In this document: positions 17,353 through 24,604 of the stretch, one piece after another
How the letters are laid out: the number at the start of each line of letters is the position of its first letter
Numbering within the stretch: position 1 is the first letter of the stretch
Assembly (NCBI GenBank): GCA_027618835.1
Contig: JAQCHZ010000009.1
Coordinates: forward strand, 46,504-110,503
Direction of reading: 5' to 3'
From: Chloroflexota bacterium
GTDB taxonomy: Bacteria > Chloroflexota > Dehalococcoidia > Lucifugimonadales > Lucifugimonadaceae
DNA length: 64,000 bases
Position numbers and translations under genes: made by a program
Notes under the pieces: generated by a model
What the model was told of the DNA's origin: nothing
What the model saw: the letters and a program-made list of their open reading frames with translations, nothing else
Databases searched by the model: none

Positions 17353-17520
17353 CGATAGCCTCCTCAACCGCGCTCGTGTCGAATCAACCGACACAATCGG
17401 CTATGTTCAACATCGCTAGTATCTTCCAATCTGGTGCGGCAACCCGTACGGTAAACACCATCCTTAAATTCAACTTTTCGTGCACTTAAGCGGCGCACTT
17501 GCATTTAGCCACTCGATTCA

Positions 17521-17973
17521 ATGCCCAACCAAGACGGCTCTCTCACCAATTCCGACAAGATAACGTTTACACAGCTGCTCAACAGAGTCGTTCCGGTCGA
17601 CGACCCCAAATTTGGAGCCGCTGCATTAGGTCTACGAAACCTAGTCGAAGAGCGATCTAAAGCCAACCCGTCATCTAACTCGGCGCTGCTCAGGATAATC
17701 GATGCATTGTCCCTCGACATGATGGCACACGCCGTCGGCGGATTCGCGGCATTGACCGTCGACGAACAGATTTCTGCAATTCACAATGTCGAAACCACTC
17801 TTCCTGAAGAGTTCAACATCATCCTTGGAATTACTCGAGACGTCTACTACGAAGACGAGCGAAATCCGAAACGCCCAACGAACTTCGATGGCGATAACGA
17901 AATTTTCGGTAAGGTCGTAATAGATATTGAACGCCCAAAACCAAAGCAATCCCGTCGAAAATTACGAGCCTAG
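17521..17973 (+). CDS. Gluconate 2-dehydrogenase subunit 3-like protein
   Basis: A 150-residue, mostly helical protein with the pattern of the gluconate 2-dehydrogenase subunit 3 family: FTQLLNRVVPVDDPKFGAA near the start, DMMAHAVGGFAALTVDEQ in the middle, and FNIILGITRDVYYEDERNP near the end. No Tat signal is seen, though many family members have one. Such proteins usually sit beside a GMC or FAD oxidoreductase subunit; none is adjacent here. The next gene is a nucleoside hydrolase, whose TTG begins three bases after this stop, so they are likely co-expressed. The family call is moderate and the role is unknown. Confidence 0.55.
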   Translation: MPNQDGSLTNSDKITFTQLLNRVVPVDDPKFGAAALGLRNLVEERSKANPSSNSALLRIIDALSLDMMAHAVGGFAALTVDEQISAIHNVETTLPEEFNIILGITRDVYYEDERNPKRPTNFDGDNEIFGKVVIDIERPKPKQSRRKLRA

Positions 17974-17976
17974 CAA

Positions 17977-18861
17977 TTGAGCAACGACGCGATAAAAGTT
18001 CTTTTCGACACGGATATCGGCTCCGACATCGACGACGCTGTAGCGCTCGCCTATCTCGTAGCTCAGCCTCGATGCGAGTTGGTTGGAATAACCACGGTCT
18101 CCGGTCAACCGATCGAACGTGCCAAGCTTGCCAGCGCAATCTGTAAAACTGCCGGGGCCGATATACCGATCATCCCAGGACACGAACGGCGACTCGACGG
18201 GGCAACTCGCCAACCCGACGTACCTCAAATGTCGGTGCTGCCCAACTGGGAGCATGACACGCACTTCAGCGATGAAGGCGCAGTAGCTTTCATGGCTGAA
18301 ACCATCCGTAAGAATCCGAACGAGGTAACCCTGCTCGCAGTTGGGCCAATGACGAACGTTGCGAGACTGTTCAACGAACATCCCGATACAGCCGAGCTTC
18401 TAAGATCTCTTCACATGATGATCGGCAGATTTTCCACCAGCGAACATCTTCCGGTCTCAGAGTGGAACGCCCACTGCGACCCTGCGGCAGCCGATGTCGC
18501 CTACTCGACCGCCGCACCCGGTCACACCTCGATAGGACTCGATGTAACTCATCAGGTTGTGATGGACTCGAAGCAAGTCAAAAAGCATTTCCAGCATCCT
18601 GTTCTAAAACCCGTCTACGAAATGTCAGAAGTATGGTTTTCAGCAAGGCCCGAACTGAAATTTCACGACCCACTCGCAGCCGTCACGCTCTTCGACGAAT
18701 CTGTCTGCGAATACGAACAGGGCACAGCCACTGTGAAACGCACCGACGATCGTGCCGATGGCGAAACAATTTGGTCGCCTGACGCGAAAGGACCGCATCG
18801 TGTCGGAAAGACAGTAGATGCGGTCCGTTTCTTCGATTCTTATTTCAGTGTGTTCGACTAA
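17977..18861 (+). CDS. Inosine-uridine preferring nucleoside hydrolase
   Basis: A 294-residue hydrolase that cleaves the N-glycosidic bond of nucleosides to ribose and base. The calcium-binding N-terminal signature is VLFDTDIGSDIDDAVAL (D-x-D-x4-DD). LAVGPMTNVARLF and the active-site region SEWNAHCDPAAADV follow, and the C-terminal part KFHDPLAAVTLF supplies the last Asp ligand and a His. Length and order are normal for the family. TTG start, three bases after the preceding stop. It overlaps the convergent Ldh2 gene by four bases. A salvage or scavenging role is inferred. Confidence 0.92.
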   Translation: MSNDAIKVLFDTDIGSDIDDAVALAYLVAQPRCELVGITTVSGQPIERAKLASAICKTAGADIPIIPGHERRLDGATRQPDVPQMSVLPNWEHDTHFSDEGAVAFMAETIRKNPNEVTLLAVGPMTNVARLFNEHPDTAELLRSLHMMIGRFSTSEHLPVSEWNAHCDPAAADVAYSTAAPGHTSIGLDVTHQVVMDSKQVKKHFQHPVLKPVYEMSEVWFSARPELKFHDPLAAVTLFDESVCEYEQGTATVKRTDDRADGETIWSPDAKGPHRVGKTVDAVRFFDSYFSVFD

Positions 18862-19952
18862 GCCAGATCGAAAGTAATCTCAAACTCTGCGCAAATGTCA
18901 CGGAACCACTCGACAACTTCAGGGTGCAAAGGAACGCCGTTCTCGCGTCGTTCGATTCTCACTTCGTGCTCAGGCAATCCAGCGTAGTAAACCCGCTCTT
19001 CGCCCGGCATAGGCTTAGTGGCGGCTAAGCCCTTCAACATGCCGTCCATGTTCTCTTTGAACTCGTCAACATCGCCAAACGCATCAACCGAGTACGCCGC
19101 AACAAAGTGCGCACGTCGAGTGCGTGCCAGCGTTCCAAATCCTGGTGCAAATGAAAGTTGCCCACATAGGATGTCGACCATCACTCCAAGCCCATAGCCC
19201 TTATGCGAGCCTAGCTCTCGGGTCGAACCCAAAGGCAACTGCATCCGCATCGAATTGGCTGCGAAATCAGCGACCGCTCCGCCTTCCATATCTGGGGTAC
19301 CGTCATCCTCAGCTACCCAACCCGGCGACATTCCCTTACCCATTCGATTCGCAAGACCAATCTTGTTTCCTGCAATGGAAGTCATCGCGGCATCGAACAT
19401 AAATGTAGGTTCGTTGTTTCCGGGTGCAGCGAAAGCGATCGGGTTTGTTCCGAGTTGAGCTTCCGCTCCAAACGTAGGAACCATCGACTTACCGCCAGCT
19501 GTCATGCACCAGCCGATCATGTCGTTCTCGGCTGCCATCATTGCGTGATACCCGGCAGCACCCAGGTGTCCTGAGTTACGAACTGCAACGACGCCCGTTC
19601 CAACCGCTTTGGCTTTCGCTATGGCGATCTCCATGGCCTTAGGAGCAATCATCAAACCAAGCCCGCCATCACCATCGATAGTCGCTGTTGAAGGCGTCTC
19701 TTTGATGATCTTAATTTCGGGCGTAGCGTTCAACGCGTCCGAGGTGTACCCAGCTACGTACGACCGCAGCATGTTCGATACACCGTGGGTGTCGATACCA
19801 CTCTCATCAGCAAAAATAAGAACGTCAGCACCCAGTTTGGCTTCCGACTCTGGAACGCCACATTTCATGAACACCTGCTCTGTAGCATAACGTAGTTTGT
19901 CTACGTCCACTCGAACAGCAATGTCATCAGGCACCTGAAAGTGCTTTAGCAA
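18858..19952 (-). CDS. Ldh2-family malate/lactate/ureidoglycolate dehydrogenase
   Basis: A 364-residue NAD(P)-dependent oxidoreductase of the Ldh2 (MDH-type 2) family, unrelated to classical Rossmann lactate dehydrogenases. Family signatures are ADESGIDTHGVSNM with its catalytic His, the NSGHLGAAGYHAMMA segment, MVPTFGAEAQLGTNPIAFAAP in the nucleotide-binding part, and GSHKGYGLGVMVDILCG near the C-terminus. The substrate could be malate, L-lactate, sulfolactate or ureidoglycolate and cannot be chosen from sequence alone. TTG at 19952 with GAGG nearby is used. It is transcribed alone, convergent with the nucleoside hydrolase. Confidence 0.92.
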   Translation of the reverse strand: MLKHFQVPDDIAVRVDVDKLRYATEQVFMKCGVPESEAKLGADVLIFADESGIDTHGVSNMLRSYVAGYTSDALNATPEIKIIKETPSTATIDGDGGLGLMIAPKAMEIAIAKAKAVGTGVVAVRNSGHLGAAGYHAMMAAENDMIGWCMTAGGKSMVPTFGAEAQLGTNPIAFAAPGNNEPTFMFDAAMTSIAGNKIGLANRMGKGMSPGWVAEDDGTPDMEGGAVADFAANSMRMQLPLGSTRELGSHKGYGLGVMVDILCGQLSFAPGFGTLARTRRAHFVAAYSVDAFGDVDEFKENMDGMLKGLAATKPMPGEERVYYAGLPEHEVRIERRENGVPLHPEVVEWFRDICAEFEITFDLA

Positions 19953-20186
19953 CTCGAACCTCGCAATACGATTAATAGCGCGCTATGGGAATCTTCCCGC
20001 CACAGAACTCTGTGAGACACATCGTTCCTACAATTCGGCGGAATACTAGCATCAAATTCGCCTCATAATCACGACTGAAGCACAAATCGGTGAGACTTAA
20101 CAATGTCGATTTGCTAATCTGACGCCGTTCCATATTCGCCAAGTCGTACTGTCAAAGACAGCATTCACCCGATGGTTTGAGATATC

Positions 20187-20262
20187 GGGGCTGTAGCTCA
20201 GCTGGTAGAGCGCGTCGTTCGCAATGACGAGGTCCGGGGTTCGATTCCCCGCAGCTCCACCA
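20187..20262 (+). tRNA. tRNA-Ala (CGC)
   Basis: A complete cloverleaf. Acceptor GGGGCTG pairs with CAGCTCC, the D arm is GCTCAGCTGGTAGAGC, the anticodon loop TTCGCAA gives anticodon CGC (codon GCG), and the T arm is CCGGGGTTCGATTCCCCG. CCA is encoded. A terminator follows eight bases later. Confidence 0.96.
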
Positions 20263-20269
20263 GTTAAAT

Positions 20270-20304
20270 AAAAACGCCGACCCATCGCTGAGTCGGCGTT
20301 TTTT
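20270..20304 (+). terminator. Rho-independent terminator after tRNA-Ala
   Basis: Stem AACGCCGAC / GTCGGCGTT with a ten-base loop and a six-T run on the plus strand. Confidence 0.9.
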
Positions 20305-20335
20305 GTTTCCACTTTACGAGTGATCGTCGGAATCT

Positions 20336-20506
20336 CTAGAAGTGAATCCAGCTGTCACCAACGAAATGACTTCGCCATCCAAGCTCACCATTGATTTTCG
20401 CAACTACTGCATCGATTGAAATCGATCCTGCAACTTCTGAATCACGTTCCACAGAAAATGGTTCCGTAATCACAAAGATGGATTTTTTTACGAGCACTTT
20501 ATTCAT
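20336..20506 (-). CDS. Small hypothetical protein, 56 residues
   Basis: A short frame starting [16 protein letters not shown] and ending [14 protein letters not shown]. The ATG at 20506 has GAGG about nine bases upstream, which supports it over the longer start at 20530. The alternation of hydrophobic and charged residues ([11 protein letters not shown]) looks protein-like, but I recognise no family. It lies leftward, between tRNA-Ala and a rightward group of equally small genes with a visibly more A/T-rich base use than the surroundings. It may belong to the same accessory insertion. It could also be a chance frame. Confidence 0.4.
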   Translation of the reverse strand: MNKVLVKKSIFVITEPFSVERDSEVAGSISIDAVVAKINGELGWRSHFVGDSWIHF

Positions 20507-20644
20507 ACGTCGACCCTCACACAAAATCACTGTTGGCGAGCAATACTTAAAACGAACTCACGATCGGTGATCGACTCCCTGAGATTTGTGCACCCCGTAT
20601 CCGTGTCGATTGACACAGAACATTTTCAAAAGAAAAGTAAAACT

Positions 20645-20911
20645 ATGAGCTTAATTCGTAATCAAAATCGAGTGAACGGAGTCCGGTACATCAAGTACTA
20701 CCACGAGAGTATGTGGTGCTGTTCACAATGCGACGAACGGGTGCGGAACCGGACCCATGAAATGGGCGAGCACGCTGATCGATGTGTGGCACCAAAAGGT
20801 TCGGAAACGGTTCACGTTTCTGGTCGAGAGATCAGTGATGATTTGATTGAAGAGTCAAATCGAATGAATACCGAATTTAAGGCCGTTGCTGACGACTCTG
20901 AACACAACTAA
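20645..20911 (+). CDS. Small zinc-finger-like protein (C-x2-C...H-x3-C)
   Basis: An 88-residue protein if started at ATG 20645; the frame is open back to 20567 but that extension looks unsupported. Residues 24-45 contain CCSQCDERVRNRTHEMGEH followed by ADRC: C-x2-C, 13 residues, then H-x3-C. This is a compact zinc-binding pattern. The C-terminal half is acidic and polar (ISDDLIEESNRMNTEFKAV). I recognise no family. It is the first of three closely spaced small rightward genes; the next starts 16 bases after its stop. DNA, RNA or protein binding is possible but not shown. Confidence 0.55.
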   Translation: MSLIRNQNRVNGVRYIKYYHESMWCCSQCDERVRNRTHEMGEHADRCVAPKGSETVHVSGREISDDLIEESNRMNTEFKAVADDSEHN

Positions 20912-20926
20912 CCAAAAAGTAAAAAC

Positions 20927-21100
20927 ATGAGCGATCCAGAATTTCTGTTCGGTCACGAAATCCTTAGAGAATGGAACTATCGGTGTAATTTGTGCGTGAT
21001 GCGAATGAGGGTATTGAAAAATTTGTCTGGCCATAGAACTCGGCATCATCCGGATATAGAGGTGCCGCTTCTGCCAGATGCACAAGAGATCAAAAGGTAG
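20927..21100 (+). CDS. 57-residue C2H2 zinc-finger-like protein
   Basis: A very short gene starting SDPEFLFGHEILREWNYRC and ending PLLPDAQEIKR before a TAG at 21098. The centre reads YRCNLCVMRMRVLKNLSGH then RTRHH: C-x2-C-x12-H-x3-H, the spacing of a classical C2H2 finger, rare in bacteria (the Ros/MucR family is the known exception, with a different length). An A-rich AAAAAGTAAAAAC precedes the ATG. It begins 16 bases after the previous zinc-finger gene and ends four bases before the next ATG, which supports a real co-transcribed gene. Family unknown. Confidence 0.55.
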   Translation: MSDPEFLFGHEILREWNYRCNLCVMRMRVLKNLSGHRTRHHPDIEVPLLPDAQEIKR

Positions 21101-21104
21101 AATC

Positions 21105-21341
21105 ATGAAATTCAAAATTGGCGATCAAGTCCGCATCAAAAAGTTCGAAGTATCCCCAGATCGATTCTTAGGGCAATCCGGAATGATCGGCCTTGTCACA
21201 TCAGCGCCTGGCGTCAATATGGCGATTCTCGGCGATGAACTCGAATTCCAGTACACGATGGATCTATGGTGGCCGCACGATCCTGATCGAGTCGAATCCG
21301 AATCATTCCCTGAGTCTTACTTAGAACTCCGCAGCGAATAA
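21105..21341 (+). CDS. Small KOW-like beta-barrel protein, 78 residues
   Basis: Starts MKFKIGDQVRIKKFEVSPD at ATG 21105, four bases after the upstream stop, with an AAGG just before. The frame is open from 21078 but the closer ATG is better placed. The pattern F-K-x-GDQVRI, FLGQSGMIGLVTSAPG and LEFQYTMDLW is that of small KOW/SH3-like barrels, where a GD turn and a strand after a glycine are typical. It ends with an acidic tail (ESFPESYLELRSE). The specific role is unknown. It completes the small-gene group that follows tRNA-Ala. Confidence 0.6.
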   Translation: MKFKIGDQVRIKKFEVSPDRFLGQSGMIGLVTSAPGVNMAILGDELEFQYTMDLWWPHDPDRVESESFPESYLELRSE

Positions 21342-21756
21342 ACTCGTTACAAAACGCTTCTAGTGCTTTGTAAAAAAAACGAGTACCGGTTTCGTGCTAC
21401 CTTCGATGAATGGACACATACAACCAACGACGATACACCGAATCGAAACGCCATTGCGGAGTGAAGAACCCATACGCTACCTAGGCGCTCACACCTGACG
21501 AGTGGCGATAAAGCCTGATCGAATATGTCAAAAAAAACGAGTCACCCTGTACGCGAGGGTCTCGACGAAGGAGGGAGATTTCGCTGCAAGGCGCGTCCCC
21601 ACCCCAGATCCCTCGGCTTCGATGACTTCGCTCGGAAAATCGGGTGTTGGCGGTTGCAATAATTGGTGAGGGTTGAATGTTTCACCATCACACTTCGACT
21701 TTCTCAGCACATGCCCTAGCCCTCTCCCACCGGAGAGTGAATTTAGCAGCGGACGG
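21342..21756. other. Intergenic region with decayed repeat fragments
   Basis: About 415 bases with no convincing gene. The segment 21560-21640 (CTCGACGAAGGAGGGAGATT and a stretch around GACTTCGCTCGGAAAATCGG) and CCCTCTCCCACCGGAGAG at 21720-21737 resemble pieces of the C-rich/G-rich hairpin repeat seen elsewhere in the window. They look like decayed copies. Confidence 0.5.
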
Positions 21757-22709
21757 CTATAGCCCGGCCACCCTTGGGGCGATTCCGTCGGCGAGGTATT
21801 CGGGGACTTCGTCGGAGGCGAAGTTGAAGTGTTGTAATTGGACTTCTTCTAGGCCCATTGAGGCGAACTTGCCTAGTTTGTCGACAACCTCGTTAGTGAG
21901 TCCGACTATCCAGTTGCCTTTAGTGGCTTTGGCTTTCCGGTAGGCAGCCGGTGAGCCGGTTGCGCCCATTTGGTTCACGTGGAATTTTGTGAAACGGTCG
22001 AGAGTTTGTTCGTCATCCGCAACAAGTCCGAACGCCATCATCGATTGGTGCACCGTCGAAATGTCTCTGCCCAGATCGTTACAGGGATCTGTCAGCACGT
22101 TCAGCTTGTGCTGATATGTTTCAGGCTGCATGTTCACGCAGTTCCACTCGTCGGCGTACTTCGCAACCAATCCGAGAGTTCGCTTTTAGCCTGAACCACC
22201 GATAATAATCGGCGTATCGGCCCCGAAAACCGGCTTGGGCAAGCAATCAACATCTTTCACACTGAAGTGCTTACCTTCGTACGAAGCTGGACCCGGCCCT
22301 CACACGTCTTGATTACGTTTATCGCTTCTTCGAGCCGTTCAGCCCGCACTCGTTCGGAGTAGAACGGTATGCCGTAAGCATCGTGCTCTGGGTTGTGCCA
22401 ACCTGCGCCGATTCCGAGCATCAGACGTCCGTTGCTGAGCTGGTTGATTTGCGCCGACATGCGTTCAACGTCGACTGGCGACCGAAACGTCATCGGGCTA
22501 ACTAACGATCCAAACCGAATGTTCTCGGTTTCTCGGGCTGCCACAACGAACGACAAGAACAGGTCGATCGAACTATGGTATTCGCCAATCACGTAGTGAT
22601 CGGATCGAAACACTGATGGAAAACCGAGTCGTTCGGCCGTGTGCAGAATATGAATCCAGCGTTCCCAACTGAGTCCGGCCTGTCCCTCGACAATTAGTCC
22701 GATTTTCTT
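21757..22709 (-). pseudogene. LLM-class flavin-dependent oxidoreductase, inactivated
   Basis: A relic of a luciferase-like F420/FMN-dependent oxidoreductase of about 315 residues. The N-terminal part reads KIGLIVEGQAGLSWERWIH, then FRSDHYVIGEYHSSIDL and LSNGRLMLGIGAGWHNPEHD (flavin-binding region). The C-terminal part reads KPVFGADTPIIIGGSG then KRTLGLVAKYADEWN. Three lesions are seen. At the expected start the codon is AAG (22707-22709), preceded by AGGAAG at good spacing, so ATG appears to have become AAG. A one-base frameshift lies near 22292-22306. An in-frame TAA lies at 22186-22188, in GSG-stop-KRTL, probably from CAA. Enzymes of this family are expanded in SAR202 bacteria (recalled from the literature) and are proposed to attack recalcitrant organic matter. 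This copy should be dead. Confidence 0.85.
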
Positions 22710-23013
22710 GTTTTGTCTTCCTGCAATCTAATGAGTGTTCAATGGCGACAGATTACACGACTCGATCGGACGTGCTGAACGGTGACTGTACTGCTCGACT
22801 TCGCATCTGAAGCAGATAAACGTGGAGGGGGAGCGTTCGATGTCGACTACGATTGATGCAGCTGGCGTCAACCGTAGTAAGTAGTTCTGGGTTGTACGTT
22901 ATTTGCTGCGACACTCGAACGTGCCAATTGACCCTGCTCATACAGATGACTCGGCCGCGCCACAGTCTCCTCCTCTAACTCCCCCGATCCGTGGGAGGAC
23001 CATTGGTTACGTT
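22710..23013. other. Intergenic region between the broken LLM gene and the M81 gene
   Basis: About 300 bases without a convincing gene. An inverted repeat, CTCCCCCGATCCGTGGGAG at 22979-22997, resembles the dispersed hairpin element. The rest is unassigned. Confidence 0.45.
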
Positions 23014-24507
23014 TTATTTTCGTGAGTAGACCTGCGGCTCAGGTATGAATTCAACGCCTTCGTCTAGTGGGAACATTGGGCGTGCGCAGATTTTGTGGCC
23101 TAGTGAGGGGAGGTCGGCTGATGTGGAGCCGGGGGCATCGACATTTAGATTGATTTGGCACCAGTCGTCGAAGAATTCGGGTTCGCAGAAGGGCGATTTC
23201 ACGATGATCGAGTGGAACTCCTTCGGATCGAGTCCGTTCTCGTAGAACGGCGCACGGTCGACGAGGTTGATAGGTCGAGAGAACACCACGAATGTGATCT
23301 TGCCAACTTCCAAAACAACAGTTGGACCTGCGTGCTCGATAGACGGCCACTTCTCAAGAGGGAACGTGCCGTCGGATGCGGATATAACTGTGGCTTTCAC
23401 TTCGATAGGAGTGAATCGTCGGTCGAGGCTTCCTCCGAGCTTAGCGGTAATTCTTCCGCCGATACCCTTTTCAACAGCTCGTACTACTGCCGAGGCATCA
23501 ACGATTGGCACAAGTACGGTGTGCGGGTAATCCTGACGAATCATCTCGGCGACAATAGCGTTGCTGTCGCCCGATGCGCCCGAGCTTGGAGCGTCGGCGG
23601 CGTCGGTGAACATCACGGGGCCTTTGAGCTTGGCGGCTTTAGCTATAGATTCTTCCAGCGGGACGAGATCGGCATGCATCTCGAATCGATTGTCCCAGAA
23701 CTCGTTGGCTGCTTTTAGCGCAACTTCTCTGCCGAACGCCTCGTCGTTGTCTGTCACGACAATCACTTGGCTGCAAAGCTCTGGGACGTCGGTGAACGGA
23801 TTTCCGATCTGGAATCCTGCATTCAGGATTCGAGGATCGTCGTGCAGGTCCTTTAGATAGCTGACTTGGTTGCCAAACAATCCACCCTCAGTAATCAACT
23901 GCTCACCACGTACCAATGCCGGGATCGGCACGCGAACCGTTACTGGCTTAGCGCCTTCATTGAGCATTCGTAACAACTGGCGAGCTGCCCTTGCTCCGGT
24001 GTCGGCGAAATCGATGTGAGGGTAGGTGTGATAAACGGCGACGCCGTCGGCGTGCTTCAACATCTTCGCTGTCGTAACGCCGTGAATGTCTTGGGTGTAT
24101 ACGATTGGAATTTCTTCGCCCAGAATCTTTCGGGACTCCTCAAGCAGATAGCCTTCCGGGTCAAGTTCGTTCTCAGCGCTCATCGATCCGTGCATGACGA
24201 AAACTGCGCCGGCTATCTCGCCAGCGAATGGTTTGAGCGCTTCGAGGAATTCGCTGGCGATTCGTTCCCAAGAAGCCTGATCGAGCGGACCTGCGCTCGT
24301 AGCTCCCGCTAAATACGACGAAACGATTTCTACATCGTTGTCACCACGAAGTATCTCGACCGCTCCGGCAATTTCCGAGTTCTTGCCGGTGCTTTGTTCG
24401 ACGATGTCGTCGCCGAACACAACGGTGAAATCTTCGTATGTGCTGAACACGGGGTTAAAGGTCGAAACTTCTTGTGCGCATCCGGTGATCAATATTCGCT
24501 TCGTCAA
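23014..24507 (-). CDS. M81-family metallohydrolase (MlrC-like)
   Basis: A 497-residue protein of the M81 family, named after MlrC, which degrades linearised microcystin. It begins TKRILITGCAQEVSTFNP. It has the family MlrC N-terminal metal-site stretches FVMHGSMSAENELDPEG, VYTQDIHGVTTAKML and VYHTYPHIDFADTGARAARQL, and a C-terminal domain with TDAADAPSSGASGDSNAIV. Zinc ligands are expected among the Asp and His residues of these stretches. The natural substrate in this organism is unknown. TTG at 24507 is used: GGAG lies eight bases upstream, and the longer open frame to 24567 would run through the terminator of the transketolase gene. Monocistronic or weakly linked to it. Confidence 0.9.
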   Translation of the reverse strand: MTKRILITGCAQEVSTFNPVFSTYEDFTVVFGDDIVEQSTGKNSEIAGAVEILRGDNDVEIVSSYLAGATSAGPLDQASWERIASEFLEALKPFAGEIAGAVFVMHGSMSAENELDPEGYLLEESRKILGEEIPIVYTQDIHGVTTAKMLKHADGVAVYHTYPHIDFADTGARAARQLLRMLNEGAKPVTVRVPIPALVRGEQLITEGGLFGNQVSYLKDLHDDPRILNAGFQIGNPFTDVPELCSQVIVVTDNDEAFGREVALKAANEFWDNRFEMHADLVPLEESIAKAAKLKGPVMFTDAADAPSSGASGDSNAIVAEMIRQDYPHTVLVPIVDASAVVRAVEKGIGGRITAKLGGSLDRRFTPIEVKATVISASDGTFPLEKWPSIEHAGPTVVLEVGKITFVVFSRPINLVDRAPFYENGLDPKEFHSIIVKSPFCEPEFFDDWCQINLNVDAPGSTSADLPSLGHKICARPMFPLDEGVEFIPEPQVYSRK

Positions 24508-24541
24508 CTTTGTTTCTCCGTTACTTTTTCTTAGTGAAATC

Positions 24542-24578
24542 AAAACGGGCGATGGAACTAATCCCATCGCCCGTTTTT
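24542..24578 (-). terminator. Terminator between transketolase and M81 genes
   Basis: A 14-bp stem AAAACGGGCGATGG / CCATCGCCCGTTTT with an eight-base loop, 27 bases past the transketolase stop. T-runs occur on both sides. Confidence 0.85.
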
Positions 24579-24604
24579 GTTTGTTCTATTTGAACGCTAG
24601 CGAA

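Noticed and set aside
20097..20312. Open frame on the minus strand with [20 protein letters not shown]
   Set aside because: It is antisense to tRNA-Ala; this peptide pattern is a well-known false gene over tRNA sequences.
20187..21341. tRNA-Ala as a proven integration site for an element
   Set aside because: I could not find a direct repeat of the tRNA 3' end downstream, nor an integrase; the idea stays open but unsupported.
23155..23718. 187-residue plus-strand frame
   Set aside because: Antisense shadow of the M81 gene, which has clear family motifs.
24508..24567. Longer N-terminus for the M81 gene
   Set aside because: It would be translated from the terminator of the preceding gene; the TTG at 24507 has a ribosome site.
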